From Ignelater luminosus (taxonomy: Eukaryota > Arthropoda > Insecta > Coleoptera > Elateridae): 64,000 bases of DNA. Below the pieces are notes generated by a model. It was given only the letters and a program-made list of their open reading frames with translations. It ran no database searches and was not told the DNA's origin. Positions 25,180 to 38,778 of this stretch are shown in pieces. How positions within the stretch are numbered: the first letter of the stretch is position 1; each line of letters begins with the position of its first letter. The position numbers were made by a program, and so were the translations under genes. Where the stretch lies: positions 93,529-157,528 of the forward strand of contig VTPC01001715.1 of the NCBI GenBank assembly GCA_011009095.1. The letters are read 5' to 3'.

Positions 25180-26968
25180 TCCCAATTATGCCTTACGGTG
25201 TTGGGTCCTCGGTCCAGCTTCTATAGGTGGTTCTCTCTCTTGCCATTTGTTTAACTTCTTCCTTGCTGACTCTCTGATATTGTCCTCCCATTGAATTCTG
25301 AGTCTTTCTCTACTTCTTCTTCCTTCTGTTCTCAGTTCAAGAATCTTCTTGGGGTGTCTGTTAATATCCATTCTTTTGAGATGTCCGTACCATTTTAGTT
25401 GTTTTGTTTCTATTTCTTCTACTACTGTTCTTTGTTTCAATTCTTCCCTGATATTTCTTTTTCTGATTCGGTCTCTCTCTGTCTTCCCTAGTACACTTCT
25501 TAAATATTTCATTTCTGAGGCCGTCACTTTGGATCTTACCTTATCTATTATTGCCCAGGATTGCCCAGTGGGTAGATAGATTGTTTTGTATAAATGCATT
25601 TTTGTTTGATTGCCGAGCTCTTTCTTGCCTATTAGGGTGTTATTTATTTGGTAGTATATTCTAGTATTTGCTTTGCTAATTTTGTTTTTCACTTCCTCGT
25701 CTATTCTACCGTCCTTATGTATTATTGTTCCCAGGTATTCGCACTTTTCTATGTATTGTAGTTGTTTCCCGTCGATTTCTATGGGGATGTGGTGTTCTAC
25801 TTTTTTCTTATTTATTTTCATTACTACTTTTACTCTTTTGTTTGTTAATGTTCACTCCATGTTCTCTAAGATGGTCATTCCAGATATGGAGATTGTTTTG
25901 TAGTTGTTGTATGTTCGTGGCAATTTGTACAATATCGTCGGCATGGATTAGATCTTGCGTATGCATTGGGTTTAGATTATGGTATCCTAGTCTTGCTTTT
26001 CTTGTGTTTTTATTATATTTCTTGATTTTGGTGAAGTAAGCTCAGACTATCTCCTTGTTTAATCCCATCCTATCCATTTTGAATTTTTTTGAGATATGAC
26101 CATTTAGCCGTATTTTTCCTTTTGTTCCATTATTGGGGCTCTTTTTACTCTTGTCAGTTTCGGACTTACTTGTAGTTCCTGTATTGCTTTACAAATATGC
26201 GTCCTTGGTACTTGATCGAATGCTGCTTTTAGGTCAGGAAAAGCGAAAAATCGTCTCTATTCTTCTCCGCCATCTTTTTTATTATTGCAAGTACTGTGCA
26301 TATACCGTCTTGCGTTTGATGACCTGGTTGAAAGGCTGCTTGCGTTGTATTTCTCTTCTTAGCCTTCTTTCTAAGATTTTTGAATATTTCTTGAATGCTA
26401 TTGCTAACAGACATATCACTCTGTAGTTATCGCAGCTAGTTGTTTCTCCCTTCTTGTGTATGGATACTATTATGCTATTATTCCAGTCCGTTGGTACCTG
26501 TTCGGTGTTCCATGCCTCCTCAAATATCTTGCGTAGCTATTGTATGACCGTTTCGCCACCAGGGATGCCGTCTTCTCCTGCTGCTTTTTTGTATTGGTTA
26601 GGGCTTCTATTACTTCCTTCTCTGAAATTGTTTCGGATTCTTCATTGTTTTCGTCTATTTTTTCTATTTCTTCATTCTGATTATTTTCATGATACTGGAA
26701 CTTCTTTTCATAGTGTTTTGTTCAGGTTTTAGGACTGCTATTGTTGACTGTATCTTCCCTTTTCCATTTGTGATGTTCCTCATCTGTTTGTTAGGTTCCT
26801 TTTTAGTTTCTTTATTATTTTCCAGAACTCTTTTTGATTTTTATTGTGTTTCTTTTCTATTTTTTCCCAATTCTTTCCATGTGTTCTTTTTTTATTCTTT
26901 CACCGTTTCCTTGACTTCGTTTCGTTTTTGTATGTATTTTCCTCTGTCGGGGAGATCAAAGTAATGTT
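25180..26968 (-). mobile_element. Dead non-LTR retrotransposon (LINE) inserted in satellite array A
   Basis: Read on the minus strand from 26968: a basic Lys-rich pre-RT region (FDLPDRGKYIQKRNEVKE) down to about 26700, then NYRVICLL near 26420 and QAAFQPGHQTQDGICT near 26330, which is reverse-transcriptase motif 2a of many LINEs. A decayed KAAFDQVPR follows near 26220, and then an open 211-codon stretch (25821-25186) with CEYLGTIIHKDGRI and the C-terminal WYGHLKRM motif and W.D.I...A pattern. Stops and frame changes separate the blocks; the catalytic YADD box is not readable and no endonuclease is seen. It is a dead, 5'-truncated copy. The clade (Jockey/L1-like/other) cannot be fixed by eye. 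Array A resumes on both sides, so the insertion came after the array formed. Confidence 0.85.
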
Positions 26969-28240
26969 TCGGTTCCTCTTTATTTAACCTTCCTGGGGGA
27001 GGATTTAGTGAGATCGCCTGCGGCAGCTACCGATCAGACCTTTCTTCTTTTAAAGATTCATGCCTAGACATTCGTCAGACTTCTTCCTCGAACGTGACAC
27101 TGGTAATAATCAAAGTAGCGTTTCGGCTCCTCTTTGTTTAATCCTTTTCGAGGAAGCATTGATGATGATGCTTGCGACGGCTCCCCATCAAACTTCTTTT
27201 AAAGATTTATACCTAGGAACTAGTTGTGCTTCGCACTGGAACGTGCCATCTACGGTGGCCACGGGTAGTTAAAGTAGTTTTTCGGTTTCTCTCTTCTAAC
27301 CGTTTTGGAAGAGGCTTTGGTAAGGAAGCTTTCGGCGGTTTGCTTTCTTTGAAAATCTACGCTTAGAAGAAAATCGGACTTTGCCCTTCAATGCGCCACC
27401 CACGATGTAATAATCTTGTTTCTCTTCTTCTCTTTTAACCTTCTTGGAGGAGGCACTGGTGAGGCGCCTCCGGCGGCTAACAAGTGGCTTCTCTTTCTTA
27501 GAAAATAACCGGAATGCGCCCTCTAACGAACCACTTACAGCAGTCACTAATTAAGGTAGGACTTCGAGCTGTCTTCTCTTAACTTTCTTGGGTGAAGCAT
27601 TAGCATGGCGTTTATAGAAGTCGCCGTTCAGACTTACCTTGCTCTGAAGACCCAGCTTAGACAAGAGAGAGTCAAGGTAGGGTTTTGGTTCCTCTTCTTC
27701 TAGTCCTTTCGGAGGAGGCATTGATGGCTTAGCGAGCATGTTTAAGCTTCTTTTTATTTAAAGAAATTTGTTGGACTTTGTCCTCTAACGAGTCACTTTC
27801 AGCGGTCACGAATCAAAGTAAAGTCTGAACTTCTCCTTTTCAACTCTTTTGTCGGTTGCATTTTCTACAGGTTCATGCTCCACCTACGGTGGCCATCAAT
27901 CAGGGTCTTCACTAGGTCATCTTACCAGTAGCTGGTCTATCCAATTGTATCTAAACTGTAAATGAAGGAAGAGACTACATATTTCTAAATGAAAGTCAGA
28001 AGCTGATTTAAAGAAATTAGTTGAACTTTGTTCTCTGACGAGTCACTTACGATGGTCACGAATCAAAGTATAGTCTGGGCTAATCTGGTTTAAGTTTCTT
28101 GAGGGTTGCATTCTCAGTCGGGGTCTTGACTAGTTCATCTTACCAGTGGCTGATCTATTCAACTGTACCTAAACTGTGAATGAAGGAAGCGGCTGCATAT
28201 TTCTAAATTGAAAAAACAGTTCGGACAGGTTTAAGAAGCA

Positions 28241-31200
28241 AACAAACAAAATGCTAAACCGTGGGAATAATCAAGCCACAACGACTTGAAAGAAGACAGT
28301 TCACGAAGAGACAATCAGATTTGTCGAGTAACTCGCAGAAGGAAACCAAACGAAAAAGATGTAAAGCTGTAAATAAGATCCTTCTGAGATTCTTGAGGAA
28401 TCTTCTGAATAGTTATCGATTACTTCCTTACGTGTCTTTTAGTATCCTGAGTATCATTTTATTCTGTATCAGCATAGCATGCGGTGATTTTACAGCGATT
28501 TCTGTCTACATCTTTATCCCCCTGTTTACCTTTTGTTAATAATTTAGGACTTGCAAGATGTACCTCAACAAGAATCTCTTTGTGTTTAAATAAATTGAAA
28601 TGGAATTTTTCTAAGACGTTATTCTTCGTAGTTTCCATTAAAATCTTTTATTTATTCTATAACTCTATTTCAGCGAGAGAGAAAAAAAATGTTTAAGTAT
28701 TTAAAACTTTGAAATTTCAAGAAAATGCAAAAGAAAAATTAATTTTTCCTTATTGATAAACAATTTTCTATTTATAAATCCAATAATTATTCAATGCTTA
28801 ATATTGTATACCTTTATGCATACACAAAAGCCATAAGTAACCAAAGCACACGAACTTAATATTGACAAATGGCCTAAAACTGCCAAATTGAGCGTGGGTT
28901 GCGAAGGTATGTGCTTTTAAACCATCCAGATTAAAAGTGTACGCAAATATTTCATCGAGTTCGTGAATCGAACGCCATGGTTGCGCTGCGATTTGACCTC
29001 AACAAATATGTATTATTAGCTTTCCTGATATTTTATTATCGGCCGGCTTGCGAATTTGTTTTCGTTTTTATTTTTCTTTTCGAAATTGTTAATTGGTGAA
29101 ATTGTAAGAATTAAGTTTAAAAAGTGAAAACGGTTGAGAGTTGAACTAGTTTTGATAAACATGGCAATATTATTGGGAACTGCTGGTATCTCATCAGAAG
29201 CATTAGCAGCACATTCGTGAGACATTACTAATTGCTCTGTCTCCTGGTATTGATATTTCTTCATTACACTTGAGTGCTATTGGCGATTAACATCCTAATG
29301 AAGACTAAATGACAAATGCCACCATTACAGAAATCAAAACTTACGTGTCACAGAAAATTTAAATTTATTATTTTCACTTTTCGTTTTTTTTCTTGCTTTT
29401 GTTCTTCGAATGACATAATTCGTGTAACCTTACAAGCAAGAAAGATAAAATTATTATCGCGTTCTGGTTAATAAACGTTTATCAAGCGACACTGTCTTTT
29501 ATTTTTTAGGATTAATATATATTGCAACAAGTGAATTTAAAACATGCGGCAATGAATAACAACCCACATTTTTATTGGCGTTTATAATAGATAGGTGCGC
29601 ATTTACGAGTCGCTTGCGATAAAATATAGTGCCATCTCTTTTACTGGGGGAATTATTTACGTTTACAACCCTGAAACGTACGGATTAGATATGCTGGATA
29701 TTTGAGAAACGCTCTCATTAAATCTTTATTTCCTATAGGGGCAAAACAGTTCCAACTAGAGTGATTGTCACTTTTGCAATATATGCATGCAAATTGTTAA
29801 GTTATTAAGATTCTTCCTCTTAGGTGAGGGTAAAGTATTGAAGGCTAAACCAAAGAATATCTCTATATTCGGGATTCGGGCACAACTCATGATGATGTTA
29901 CATGAAAGATTTTTACAGTGTGTGGCGCCTGCAATTTTTCTCTCGCAATTGTACGTTTTTACATAAATATTTCCTTAACACATTTTGTATGTTTTGTATT
30001 TATTACCCTACACATAACTACGAGTTCTAAACCTTGAGAAAAATGCCGAACTCGGATTTTTTGCTTAAAATCTTCGGTTGTTAATTCGACAAAAACACCT
30101 TTCCATGAATTCTTTGTGATATTCCGATTTAATTAAAACGATGTTTGATTTTTATGATTACTCGAAGGCCAGATTCGATATAAAATACCTACTAATGTTG
30201 TGTTTTTTTATGAGCTGATAAATTCAACACTACTAAGCGAGAACAGTAAAAGGTGGATAAATATCAGAAGAAGGCGCATTTGTCGTCGTTGCATTAGGTT
30301 GTTGTCCCCACACGTCAGAATTTAATTTTGATCGAAACGAGTCTCTAAATAACAACATTTTTATATATATGCTACATCCCTTAATGGACACGCCTAAATT
30401 TGCATGTTGAATATGTTATAGTAAATGTCTTAAAAACAGAAATTAAGAAATTATCCCGAAGTTAATCTTATCTTGATCTGCTTTCATTAATGCTTCGGGA
30501 AACAAATATAAAATAAAATGTTCTTGAAAAAATAAAAAATAAACATAAAACTGACATGTAGAGGCTTTAATTAGGTGTTGAATACAGATGGATCCTCATT
30601 ATAATTCAAGAAAGCATTATCTAAACCTGAAGTCGCTCTATCACAAAAGTACCAAAACCAATAACGGATCAATTCAGACACTTCGACCAAATACATGGCC
30701 CATAAATTATATAAGTCAACTTTGATTACATAGACAGAGACGTATCGGTAAAAATCTCTTTGACCACACAGATTTTGTTTCGTTATTATCCTTTTTAAGC
30801 TGCCACTGTTTATATTTAATTTATTTATATTCTTTGCGCTTTTTTAGCAAGAAGCTCGTGCTTTAAAAGGAGGACATGCACACAAGCTGCATGAGTACGG
30901 TAAAATAAAATGTATGCAATTCATGGCCACCGAAGCTCAAAATTATTACATCTTTGTAAAGAAAACCGTGCGAAATCTTTTAAGCCGACCACCGCAATCG
31001 CTGACTTATGTTACTGGTTCTGTTTGCAAATTTCGAACATTTATTCTTTCAGGAATATCTTGATCTATGCAAAATTTAAATACAATTTTGGTACATGTAA
31101 ATCTGAAGTTTTCTTAGAACGTTGCTCTTATTTGAAGCGTTTTGTATGCAGATATAGGATTACCATGTTTTACCATAATGTTTATAATATTGTTCCATTG

Positions 31201-33590
31201 GTGTGACTCTTTCGTATTGTAGGTTGCTTGAACTGCAGAAGACAATGGGAGGTGTTACTTTACTTCATTTATTTCACACATTGTGATTTCCCTTTTAAAA
31301 AAGTCTTTTAAAGAACAGTTTTCCTTCCCTTTTTATCGATAATTGACACTTGAATTAATTACATATTCAGACAGAAACAAGGATCCACTTCAATTTCACT
31401 TTCGACATGACGTACGTACATATTTTTCCAGAGCCGAGCTATAAAAACAAAAAAACACTCCTTTATAGTAAAGATGATATCTCTAGTATGTGCGTGATGC
31501 ACCCATTTTTTTGCTAACAAGGTCCAGATACAAATGCATACAAAATCGTCAGGATGGTAGCATTGGTAGGTACGTTGACCCTGGTAGATGGTAGTGATAG
31601 GCTGCAGCGTGGGCCATAGGACGTCGCATTCTGCTAATATATCTCCGTTTATCCATTGGTTGTCCATTAAACTAACGGCACTGTCTTCGAAAAGACACAC
31701 TGATATTTTACGGAATCCGAAAGTGCATGTTTGATTTTGACGCAATCGTTTTTATTGCTTTTTCACGCTCGAATATATGACATTTTTACCGATTTATTGT
31801 AGTTGTAAAATAGTAACTATGTTTATTATATGTAGTTTTAGGATAATGCAATCCACATATAAAAAAAATAGAAAACACAGACACACACGCACCAAAATGT
31901 TTCGTAAAATAACGTTAAAATTTTTACGATGATGCTAAAAATTTTCACTCGTTTTACATGTTAAACATAAAATTAGGGAAAAATTAAAATTTTAAATTTA
32001 CTGTTAATTAAGAGAATATGGGCAATATAAAAATAAAACGATTGAGAAATTTTTGTGTTACATAATTGCTCAGGTTGTCTCCTAAAAAAACTCTAATTTA
32101 AGAAATTATTTATGCCTTATAAATAACGCAAATATTATGAAGACAAAAAGTTCTTGGGAGCGACACCGAGTAAATTAATTTTAAGCACGACGGCGCCAAG
32201 GGTCTAAAGTCTAAAATTTATATAAATTCTGAAATGCACTATTGAAGGTTTGGTTTTTGCACGAGGCGCTCGAAATGCTTGGAGTTTCCGAAATATTCTA
32301 GTCTGATTTCAAAATAATCAAAAGCGTTTTTCGAATCGAGATTTTTAACACCATCAACATCACAGGATGAGAAGCTGAAAATGAAATTTTTTTCAATTGA
32401 CGTACCTTTCATTTGTTTACATCATCTTTCGATTTTTGCACCACGAAGATTACTGGGAATAGATTTATGTTCAAAGTCATTTCCCAATTTTGCCTGAAAA
32501 AGGGTAGAAGTTTTAACTGGAGAGAATTTTTTATAAAAGTTTACATTATAGAAGATTCAAATAATAAAATAATAGAATCCATGGTGTTACAACTTTTTAA
32601 GTGTTAATAAACTCTTTATAGAGAGTAAGAGACTTACAATTAGTTTTGTTGAAGTCTGAAACTGATATTATTGATATGAAGAACAGCAACGTGCAGGAAT
32701 CCATCTTATACTGCTTTCTCTATTTCACGTTCTGTCAGTCAATTGCCAACTACTGTTTTTAATCATTTAACGATGTTTCGCAGCCGTTTTTTAATCTTTC
32801 AATTACACCTTCAGATTTTCCAATTGTTCTTTCTTCATCTCATTGTAATAGATCTTTCTCCTTAATAGTTAGTTGCCTGTATTTGTTTTGTCTATTTATA
32901 ATTCTAAAAGATCTTCGCTCCTTCCTTTGTGGATTTCATTCGTTGTTTCTTGAATTCAAAAATTTCATCCCGATTTTCATTGACTGGATCTTTTAGTCAC
33001 TTAGATATCAGGTTTTCTAGCTTTAGCCTCTTTTGTAACTTTTCTAACTCTTCTATTTTTAACTTCCTGTGATGAATAGATCCGTAGATACTTACCAGAC
33101 TAACCTTTAGTTGGAAGCTTTGGGTATGAGGAAGGAGTGGAGCAATAAAAGAAAGCAACAAGAAACTTGTAGTAACAGTTGATTTAGTTAATACTATAAG
33201 CAAGTCAAAACAAAAATTAGGCAGCTTCGATCGAACTTTCTTTATGTACCTTGCTTGAAAGATTTCTACAAAAACGACTAAGATTGTCAAATCTACTAGG
33301 AGTAGAAAGTCTTCATGATGCGATCAAAAATCTTATGTAGCATGTAAAGGTGTAGAGCTGACTGTTGCACTGTTACATTGGTTTACAAGCTTGAAAGGGT
33401 ATAGTCATGCACACCCAAAGTGACAACTCTGCATTAAAATAAGTTTTTCTACTATAGGTACCCTAACACTGATATCCTCTTTGATAGCAGATTCTGATAA
33501 GTTAAAATGTATTTTTGATTAGAATCTTCACGAATCTGCTACAGAACAAACAATCTCTGAAGAACTAGTTAAGATTCGTTGCAAAGGAGT
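28241..33590. other. Intergenic DNA without a recognised gene
   Basis: About 5.3 kb of AT-rich sequence. It contains small ORFs only: 98 codons at 30910-31206 (plus) and 128 codons at 31745-31359 (minus). The latter has several Trp and Cys residues but no family signature I recognise. No tandem repeat or RNA gene is visible. Confidence 0.5.
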
Positions 33591-33599
33591 TTGCGACTA

Positions 33600-34760
33600 C
33601 AGGGTGGATATCTAAATTAGATAGCGAACGGCACTATCGTAACGATACACATTGCCTTCCGATATATATAGATATTTTGTTAATTAATCTTGAGTCGACT
33701 CAAAGATGTCCTTTTAGTTTCCCAAAGAGAATTCATGTGATGCTGGTTAAAATCCTGAGTTGTCCTTACTATCTGTATCTTGCAGATGAAACTAATCAAT
33801 TTATTATTCAATGGTTCGTTAGTCATGAATCATCTCTAACGTTATTACGAACCACCTCAATGTGACGTAAGCGAGCTGTTGTAGAAGTTATTCTCCTTTT
33901 CAGTTTTGGAATATTTACATTAGATATCGAATGGCACTATCGTGACAATATACAAGAGTCTCTTCTCACATTGCCTCACTATATGCACAGGTACTTTGTA
34001 ATAATTAGTCTCGAGTCAACTCAAAAACGTCCTTATAGTTTTCGAAAGAGAATGCATGTAATGTTGATTAAAATCCTGAGTTGTCCTTACTATCTGTGCC
34101 TTGCTGATGAAACTAATCAATTTATCATTTAATGGTTAGTTAATCATGAGTCATTTCTAACATCATTACGAACCGCCCCGAAGGTGACATCAGCGGGCTG
34201 TTATAGAAGTTATTCTCCTTTTCAGTTGTCTCATTTTTAATTCCATCTATAAACTCTACACTAGCATTCTTTAATTTTCTACTGTATGCTGCAGAGCATC
34301 TCGAACAGGAGTGGGCAAATTTGGCCCTTCGGGTCGAATTGCTTCGTATAAAGACAAACTGTTCATTAAAAACTAACTTTCGAGCAGAAATTCAATCAAA
34401 CAATTTAGTTTTGGCGTACGAGCTATAAAACATGCGAATGTGTTTAGTGGTTGTATGAGTCAATTCGGCCTGAAGGGCCATTCTTTCTTGTCTGTTTTTT
34501 GCAAAGCCAATTAATTTATCACTCAATGGTTAATCATGTGTCGTTTCTATCGTTATTACGAACCGCCCCAAAAGTGTCGCCGGCGAGCTGTTATAAAAAT
34601 TATTCTCGTTTTCAGTTTTCTCATTTTTAATTTCATTTATAAAGCTTACGCTAGCATTTTTCAATTTTGTTCTGTATACTACTGAGCATCTCGAACAGAA
34701 GAGAGCAAATTTGGCCCTTCGGGCTAGACGGCATAAAGCGAAATCTTCCACTGTGGTACT
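33600..34760. repeat. Block of tandem, diverged repeat units
   Basis: The segment 33620-33900 ('gatagcgaacggcactatcgt' through 'gttattctccttttcagtt') recurs at 33923-34230 with an offset of 303-321 bp. The end of that unit plus extra sequence (34110-34337) recurs at 34500-34726, offset about 390 bp. The part 'ctagcattctttaattttctactg' is also found near 40055. On the minus strand three of these copies encode variants of the peptide KLKNASVxFIxxIKNE, suggesting the unit descends from an old coding element. Confidence 0.7.
34316..34494. mobile_element. hAT-like MITE, about 179 bp
   Basis: The left end CAGGAGTGGGCAAATTTGGC continues as CCTTCGGG. The right end read on the minus strand gives CAGACAAGAAAGAATGGC followed by CCTTCAGG. 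Such CAG-initial ends with GGGCAAA...GGCCC resemble hAT-superfamily terminal inverted repeats. The inside lacks coding capacity and matches, in reverse orientation, the core of the 350-bp units at 40.4-41.9 kb. No 8-bp target duplication is visible, and the flanking bases are shared with other repeat units, so it moved as part of a larger repeat or is old. Confidence 0.45.
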
Positions 34761-34779
34761 GACTTGTTGAGTGATTTAT

Positions 34780-35720
34780 TTCGGTCGATTCCATCACTGG
34801 TGGGCTTTCGAAAGGTTTTAAACTTACGGATTCATACGGCGAATTGTTACCACCTCGCTAGCTCAGACGAATGAGTGGCCTTAGCTTGCAGGCGAACTCG
34901 CCGATGATGAGAGAATCAGGAATTTCTGGTCCTAACGCTTTTCAATAATTTTCTTATTGTAGCCCTCGTAACGTCGATCAGGAGTTTAAGGGAGGATGCA
35001 CTAATTAAAGCACCTAGTGTCAAGCTAAATCAGCAAGGCAGTTTTAACAGCGGAGTGGAATAGCAGTGCATATCTGGTAGCTGCTGGCTTAAAGCTTCCC
35101 TGTTTTATATTTATATATCTTCCACTGAGCGAGGTCTCAAACTGATGTCTGCTGTGTAGACTGTTGGCAAGGCCATTGACCACGTTTTTTATCTCGTGCA
35201 ATTCCAGACAGTTTACAAATCTCCAATCGGGATGGCAGATCGGCTCGAGTGGTGGCGATCGAATTATGGATATATAAATAAATCCAGCGCCACTCAAAGT
35301 TATACGTCCGCACAATATAGGACAATCATCAGCTTGCAGTAGTGATGTAGAAAAACGGGAGGTGGAAAAGTTCTCGCCAGTCGCCGATGAGTGATGACTG
35401 ATGAGTATAGTGCAGAAGGATATCCAGCCAGCGCAACGAAACTTTGGAATATTTAATTGGAACGATGTGGACAACATTGATAGCCTAGATAGTGGTGGTA
35501 GAAGACGATATTATACTTTTCAGAACCACCCCGCCTCGGATGCCCGAAAGCATGAGCAGTTTAGCGGCGCAGCGGCTGTAGACAATCGTCTGACGGCAAC
35601 TTTGATGGCTTGGGCGGGTGGCGGGTTGCTTCAATGGCAATAATAGGAATGGTGGAGGCATCTTACCAAGACGTTTTCACTTTTCTGCGCAACACCGGAT
35701 TATCTTTAACGTCATTACTG
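34780..35720. repeat. Dispersed repeat, copy 1 (unclassified transposon relic)
   Basis: A GC-raised segment sharing scattered similarity with 42660-43320. Shared pieces include a 'cgggatggc..a.c.gctc.agtggtgg' block (35227 and 42839) and a 'gacgttttca.tcttc.g.' block (35675 and 43268). On the minus strand both encode a PPLExxxHPxW peptide. Reading frames are broken. A former non-LTR element or a gene-derived repeat are both possible. The overlapping ORFs of 150, 62 and 80 codons here are not supported as genes. Confidence 0.4.
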
Positions 35721-38700
35721 TCACGAGATTTATTTACCTACAAAGAAAGAGAGAAATGCGCATAAAATGTTGCTTATGAGGGCTTACAGGGTTTTGAATT
35801 TTGAATGAATCAGAAACTAAAATATCAAGCGTTCATCAACAGCACTTGTTATTTGAGTTAAAGTTACCAAACCTCATGATTGTTACCAGCGCACAAAAGA
35901 GAGAAATTTACTCCCATAAGCTTCTTGTGTTTTAATGTAACCCAGCTAGAGTTGCAAGAATTTAGTGGAGGCTTTACGATAACGAAACAAGCTAAGATAT
36001 ACAATTTAATTTTTCAGAAAACATGGTCGTAATGAGCCTGCTAATGAATGCCTTAATTGATCATTGTGTTCTAAAATCTATGATTGAAACAAAAATCTTT
36101 TTATTGTTAATAGTTGCCAGGAAAGTTAGTTTTGAAGAATCAATCATTACAAGGAGCTTTTAGCTTGGCAGGCTTCTTAGCTTGAAACTTGATATAACCA
36201 GAAATGTCAAAATATTTAGCTGAGCAGAATTCTAGTGTAAGCAAACTAAATTGAACCATTGAAGTGCTATAGCCCAAAATCTTCAGGAGTTTAATGATTT
36301 CGATTGGGTTCTAAGCAGTCTTGATCCGAATCGACACAGCCCAAAGCGCTGTACTAGTTACTGTTCAGAACACGATTTGTTAATGATCAATTTATAGTTA
36401 GTAACTGTTACCGTTAATTTTGCTTCCGAACCATTCAGAAGAAATGCCTTATGGTCCTAGATGGTAAGAATATTTCTAAAGACGCAGCCTTTTTACTGAA
36501 TACAAAAAGCTATTCTACTAGCTGCAGTGAAATTATTAGAAGTGCAATATTTTACAAGAAAGCAAAACTGCAAATCTTTCATATTATTTTACAACCACAG
36601 CTTCTCTTTTAATGATGACAACATTAAAAATATCAAATAAGTGGCCGTTAATAAAATACCACCCTTTTCATTAGAAACTGTTAATTTTCTCGGCTCAAGT
36701 AATGGACAATACGAATAAATTTAAAGTGACGCTGGAACAAATGACCTCGTGTAATTTACATGTGACTATAAATCCTTAATAACACCACCTTACGATACTC
36801 GACGGACTCTGGTCATTTGTTAATTCCATCTGCGGTAGTTGAACATTATTGGTGATATTAACAGTGGACTACCTTTAACTTAATCAAATTATTAATATTA
36901 TTACGTCGCTAATTACCGTGCTCCTCAGGCATGCATCTTCGGTTGTTTTTTTCACGTTTCCCTTGTACATTACATTTCTCAAGTCTTTATGCGCCGCTTG
37001 TTTACATTAATGATAGTGCAAACAGTGGCGTTCGTACCTTTTAATTTCAAGCTTATTTTGTTATTCTCAAAAAAAAGCAGTTAAGAGGTTTCTAGAAGCG
37101 CGAACGCATGAAAATATAAAGTAATAATGTAGTACTATGTACAAGAGTGAATGAATATTCGAATTTGATTAAAGTTAATTACTAACTGCTTTATAATTAG
37201 ATCCACTTCAGTTCCTGTAATTACCATATGTAAATAACTACTATGCTGTACCATCGCTCTATTCTAACAGACATATTTTCTTTGTTAAATTTTATTTAAC
37301 CTTTAGTAGGGATGAGGTTTTAGGAAAAAAAGGGGCAAGAATTTTAATTAGAATTTTTGAACGATTTTGGTAATAATTTTGAAAGTGTAATACACCAATA
37401 AAAATTATCTTGGGTATAATTAAATACAATAAAGGCATTCCATTATTGATCACTTTGTACTCGTAAGGAGGTGTGCTTATACGTAGGTTTACAATAGAAA
37501 CTTGTTACTGATATTTACCTTAAGACTAAGCAATCATTCTGTTACGTGTGCTAATAAATTCCTGAGTAAAACTCATAGATTTCATTTAATAACATGCACC
37601 TTTATTTATTATTTCATTGAAAACAAATTAATCTATTAAATAGTGGTTGTTACTTATATGTTGTACGTAATTAACAACTAATTGCACCTTGCATACATTT
37701 AATTATATCCTTAGAAGTTTTAATATTCACCTTATGATAATGAGAAACACGAAATTTGTTCTCACTTGTTATACTTTCACAATTTATTTATAACACGACT
37801 TATTGTCAGATGTAAATCATTCAGAGAATAATCTAATTACGTGAAAGATAAATGCGCATTTTCCCAAACGAATTTTAACATGTCCAAATTTGGAACACTG
37901 CCTTGATTGTTTTTTTAAAAAAAAAACCTTGATGCACGTTATAAATTCTTGCAAATTAAAATAATAAATTTCTTTAATTTTACAAACATAAAAAACTAAT
38001 TACACGATCACCTTTAATATTCACAGTTATTCTACGCCACTGTACGCCGAAAAAACATGTAATGCCCTCTCCTTCTACATTCATAATTACATCGGTATCC
38101 ATCTTACTCATTTACTAACGACTTTTGTCCTGTGTCCTTTTCTGACGTTAACATTCTTAAGTTATTTCTCCTTTTCGGTCATCAGCGACTCGGGTTAATC
38201 ACGAGCCTCCCACCTCAAAAGATGTGGTGTAATCAGTCATGTCCAACCAAACACCTATAAACTCACCTCTCTCGGACTTTGATATATTATTTGTGTGAAG
38301 AACACGAGATTAAAAACAGTCAAGATTTGTTCTCTAAAGTTGTCATGTTTGGGATATTTTACACCTCTAACTTTTCATCAAATAACTAGCTGTACACGAT
38401 TACCCGGGACGCTGCATTTGTTAAGTCGATGATCGATTACTTAAATGTCTGTATACAACGAACAGCCTTTACAAACTCTTACTTCACTTATAAAAATGTT
38501 TAATTAGTTGGAAAATATTGGAATTGACTATTAAAGATTCATCATCATCATTACATTAGAGATTCCTAGAAGAGAAAGCCAACAACAATTGTAACACGTA
38601 CACAACAAAAGAAAAACTGAAAGGTAGCACAATCAATTAACACACGATCATACAAGCGCGTGAAACACATTTATTTCTTTTGCACACCTTCTTATTGACT

Positions 38701-38778
38701 CCTCCAATGACAATTACAAATTGGTTCCATATGTTTAAACCATTTTTACTACTACAATAAGCTTTTTATTCATTTCAG
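35721..38778. other. AT-rich DNA upstream of the cadherin exon (probably intron)
   Basis: About 3 kb with no recognised exon. Because the exon at 38779 starts inside a cadherin repeat, earlier exons must lie upstream, so this stretch is most likely intron. Preceding exons were not found in the window. Confidence 0.55.

Larger units (their letters stand above)
24500..28240. repeat. Degenerate satellite array A, interrupted by a LINE
   Basis: An irregular array with a period of roughly 130-190 bp. The unit contains 'ttaaccttcttggaggaggc', 'gcctgcggcggctaacgatca', 'ttaaagatctatgcttagaa' and 'aatcaaagtagcgtttcgg'. A short dyad (for example CCACC-TAC-GGTGG at 27880-27892) recurs between 'cgaacgtg' and 'atcaaagta'. 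Units are found at 24600-25180 and again at 26970-28200, on either side of the LINE. A larger duplication pairs 27750-27990 with 28005-28230. The short ORFs in it (24591, 24879, 27060, 27296, 27551) are by-products of the repeat. Confidence 0.75.

Noticed and set aside
25349..26964. Several plus-strand ORFs of 70-104 codons, Phe/Leu-rich
   Set aside because: They are antisense shadows of the minus-strand LINE reverse transcriptase.
30910..31745. ORFs of 98 codons (plus) and 128 codons (minus, 31745-31359)
   Set aside because: No domain, signal or splice context recognised; lengths are only moderately above chance for this composition.
34860..34940. tRNA-like sequence (TAGCTCAGACGAATGAGTGG)
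   Set aside because: A D-arm-like piece with 4-bp stem is present, but no acceptor stem or TTCGANTCC T-arm follows at the right distance.
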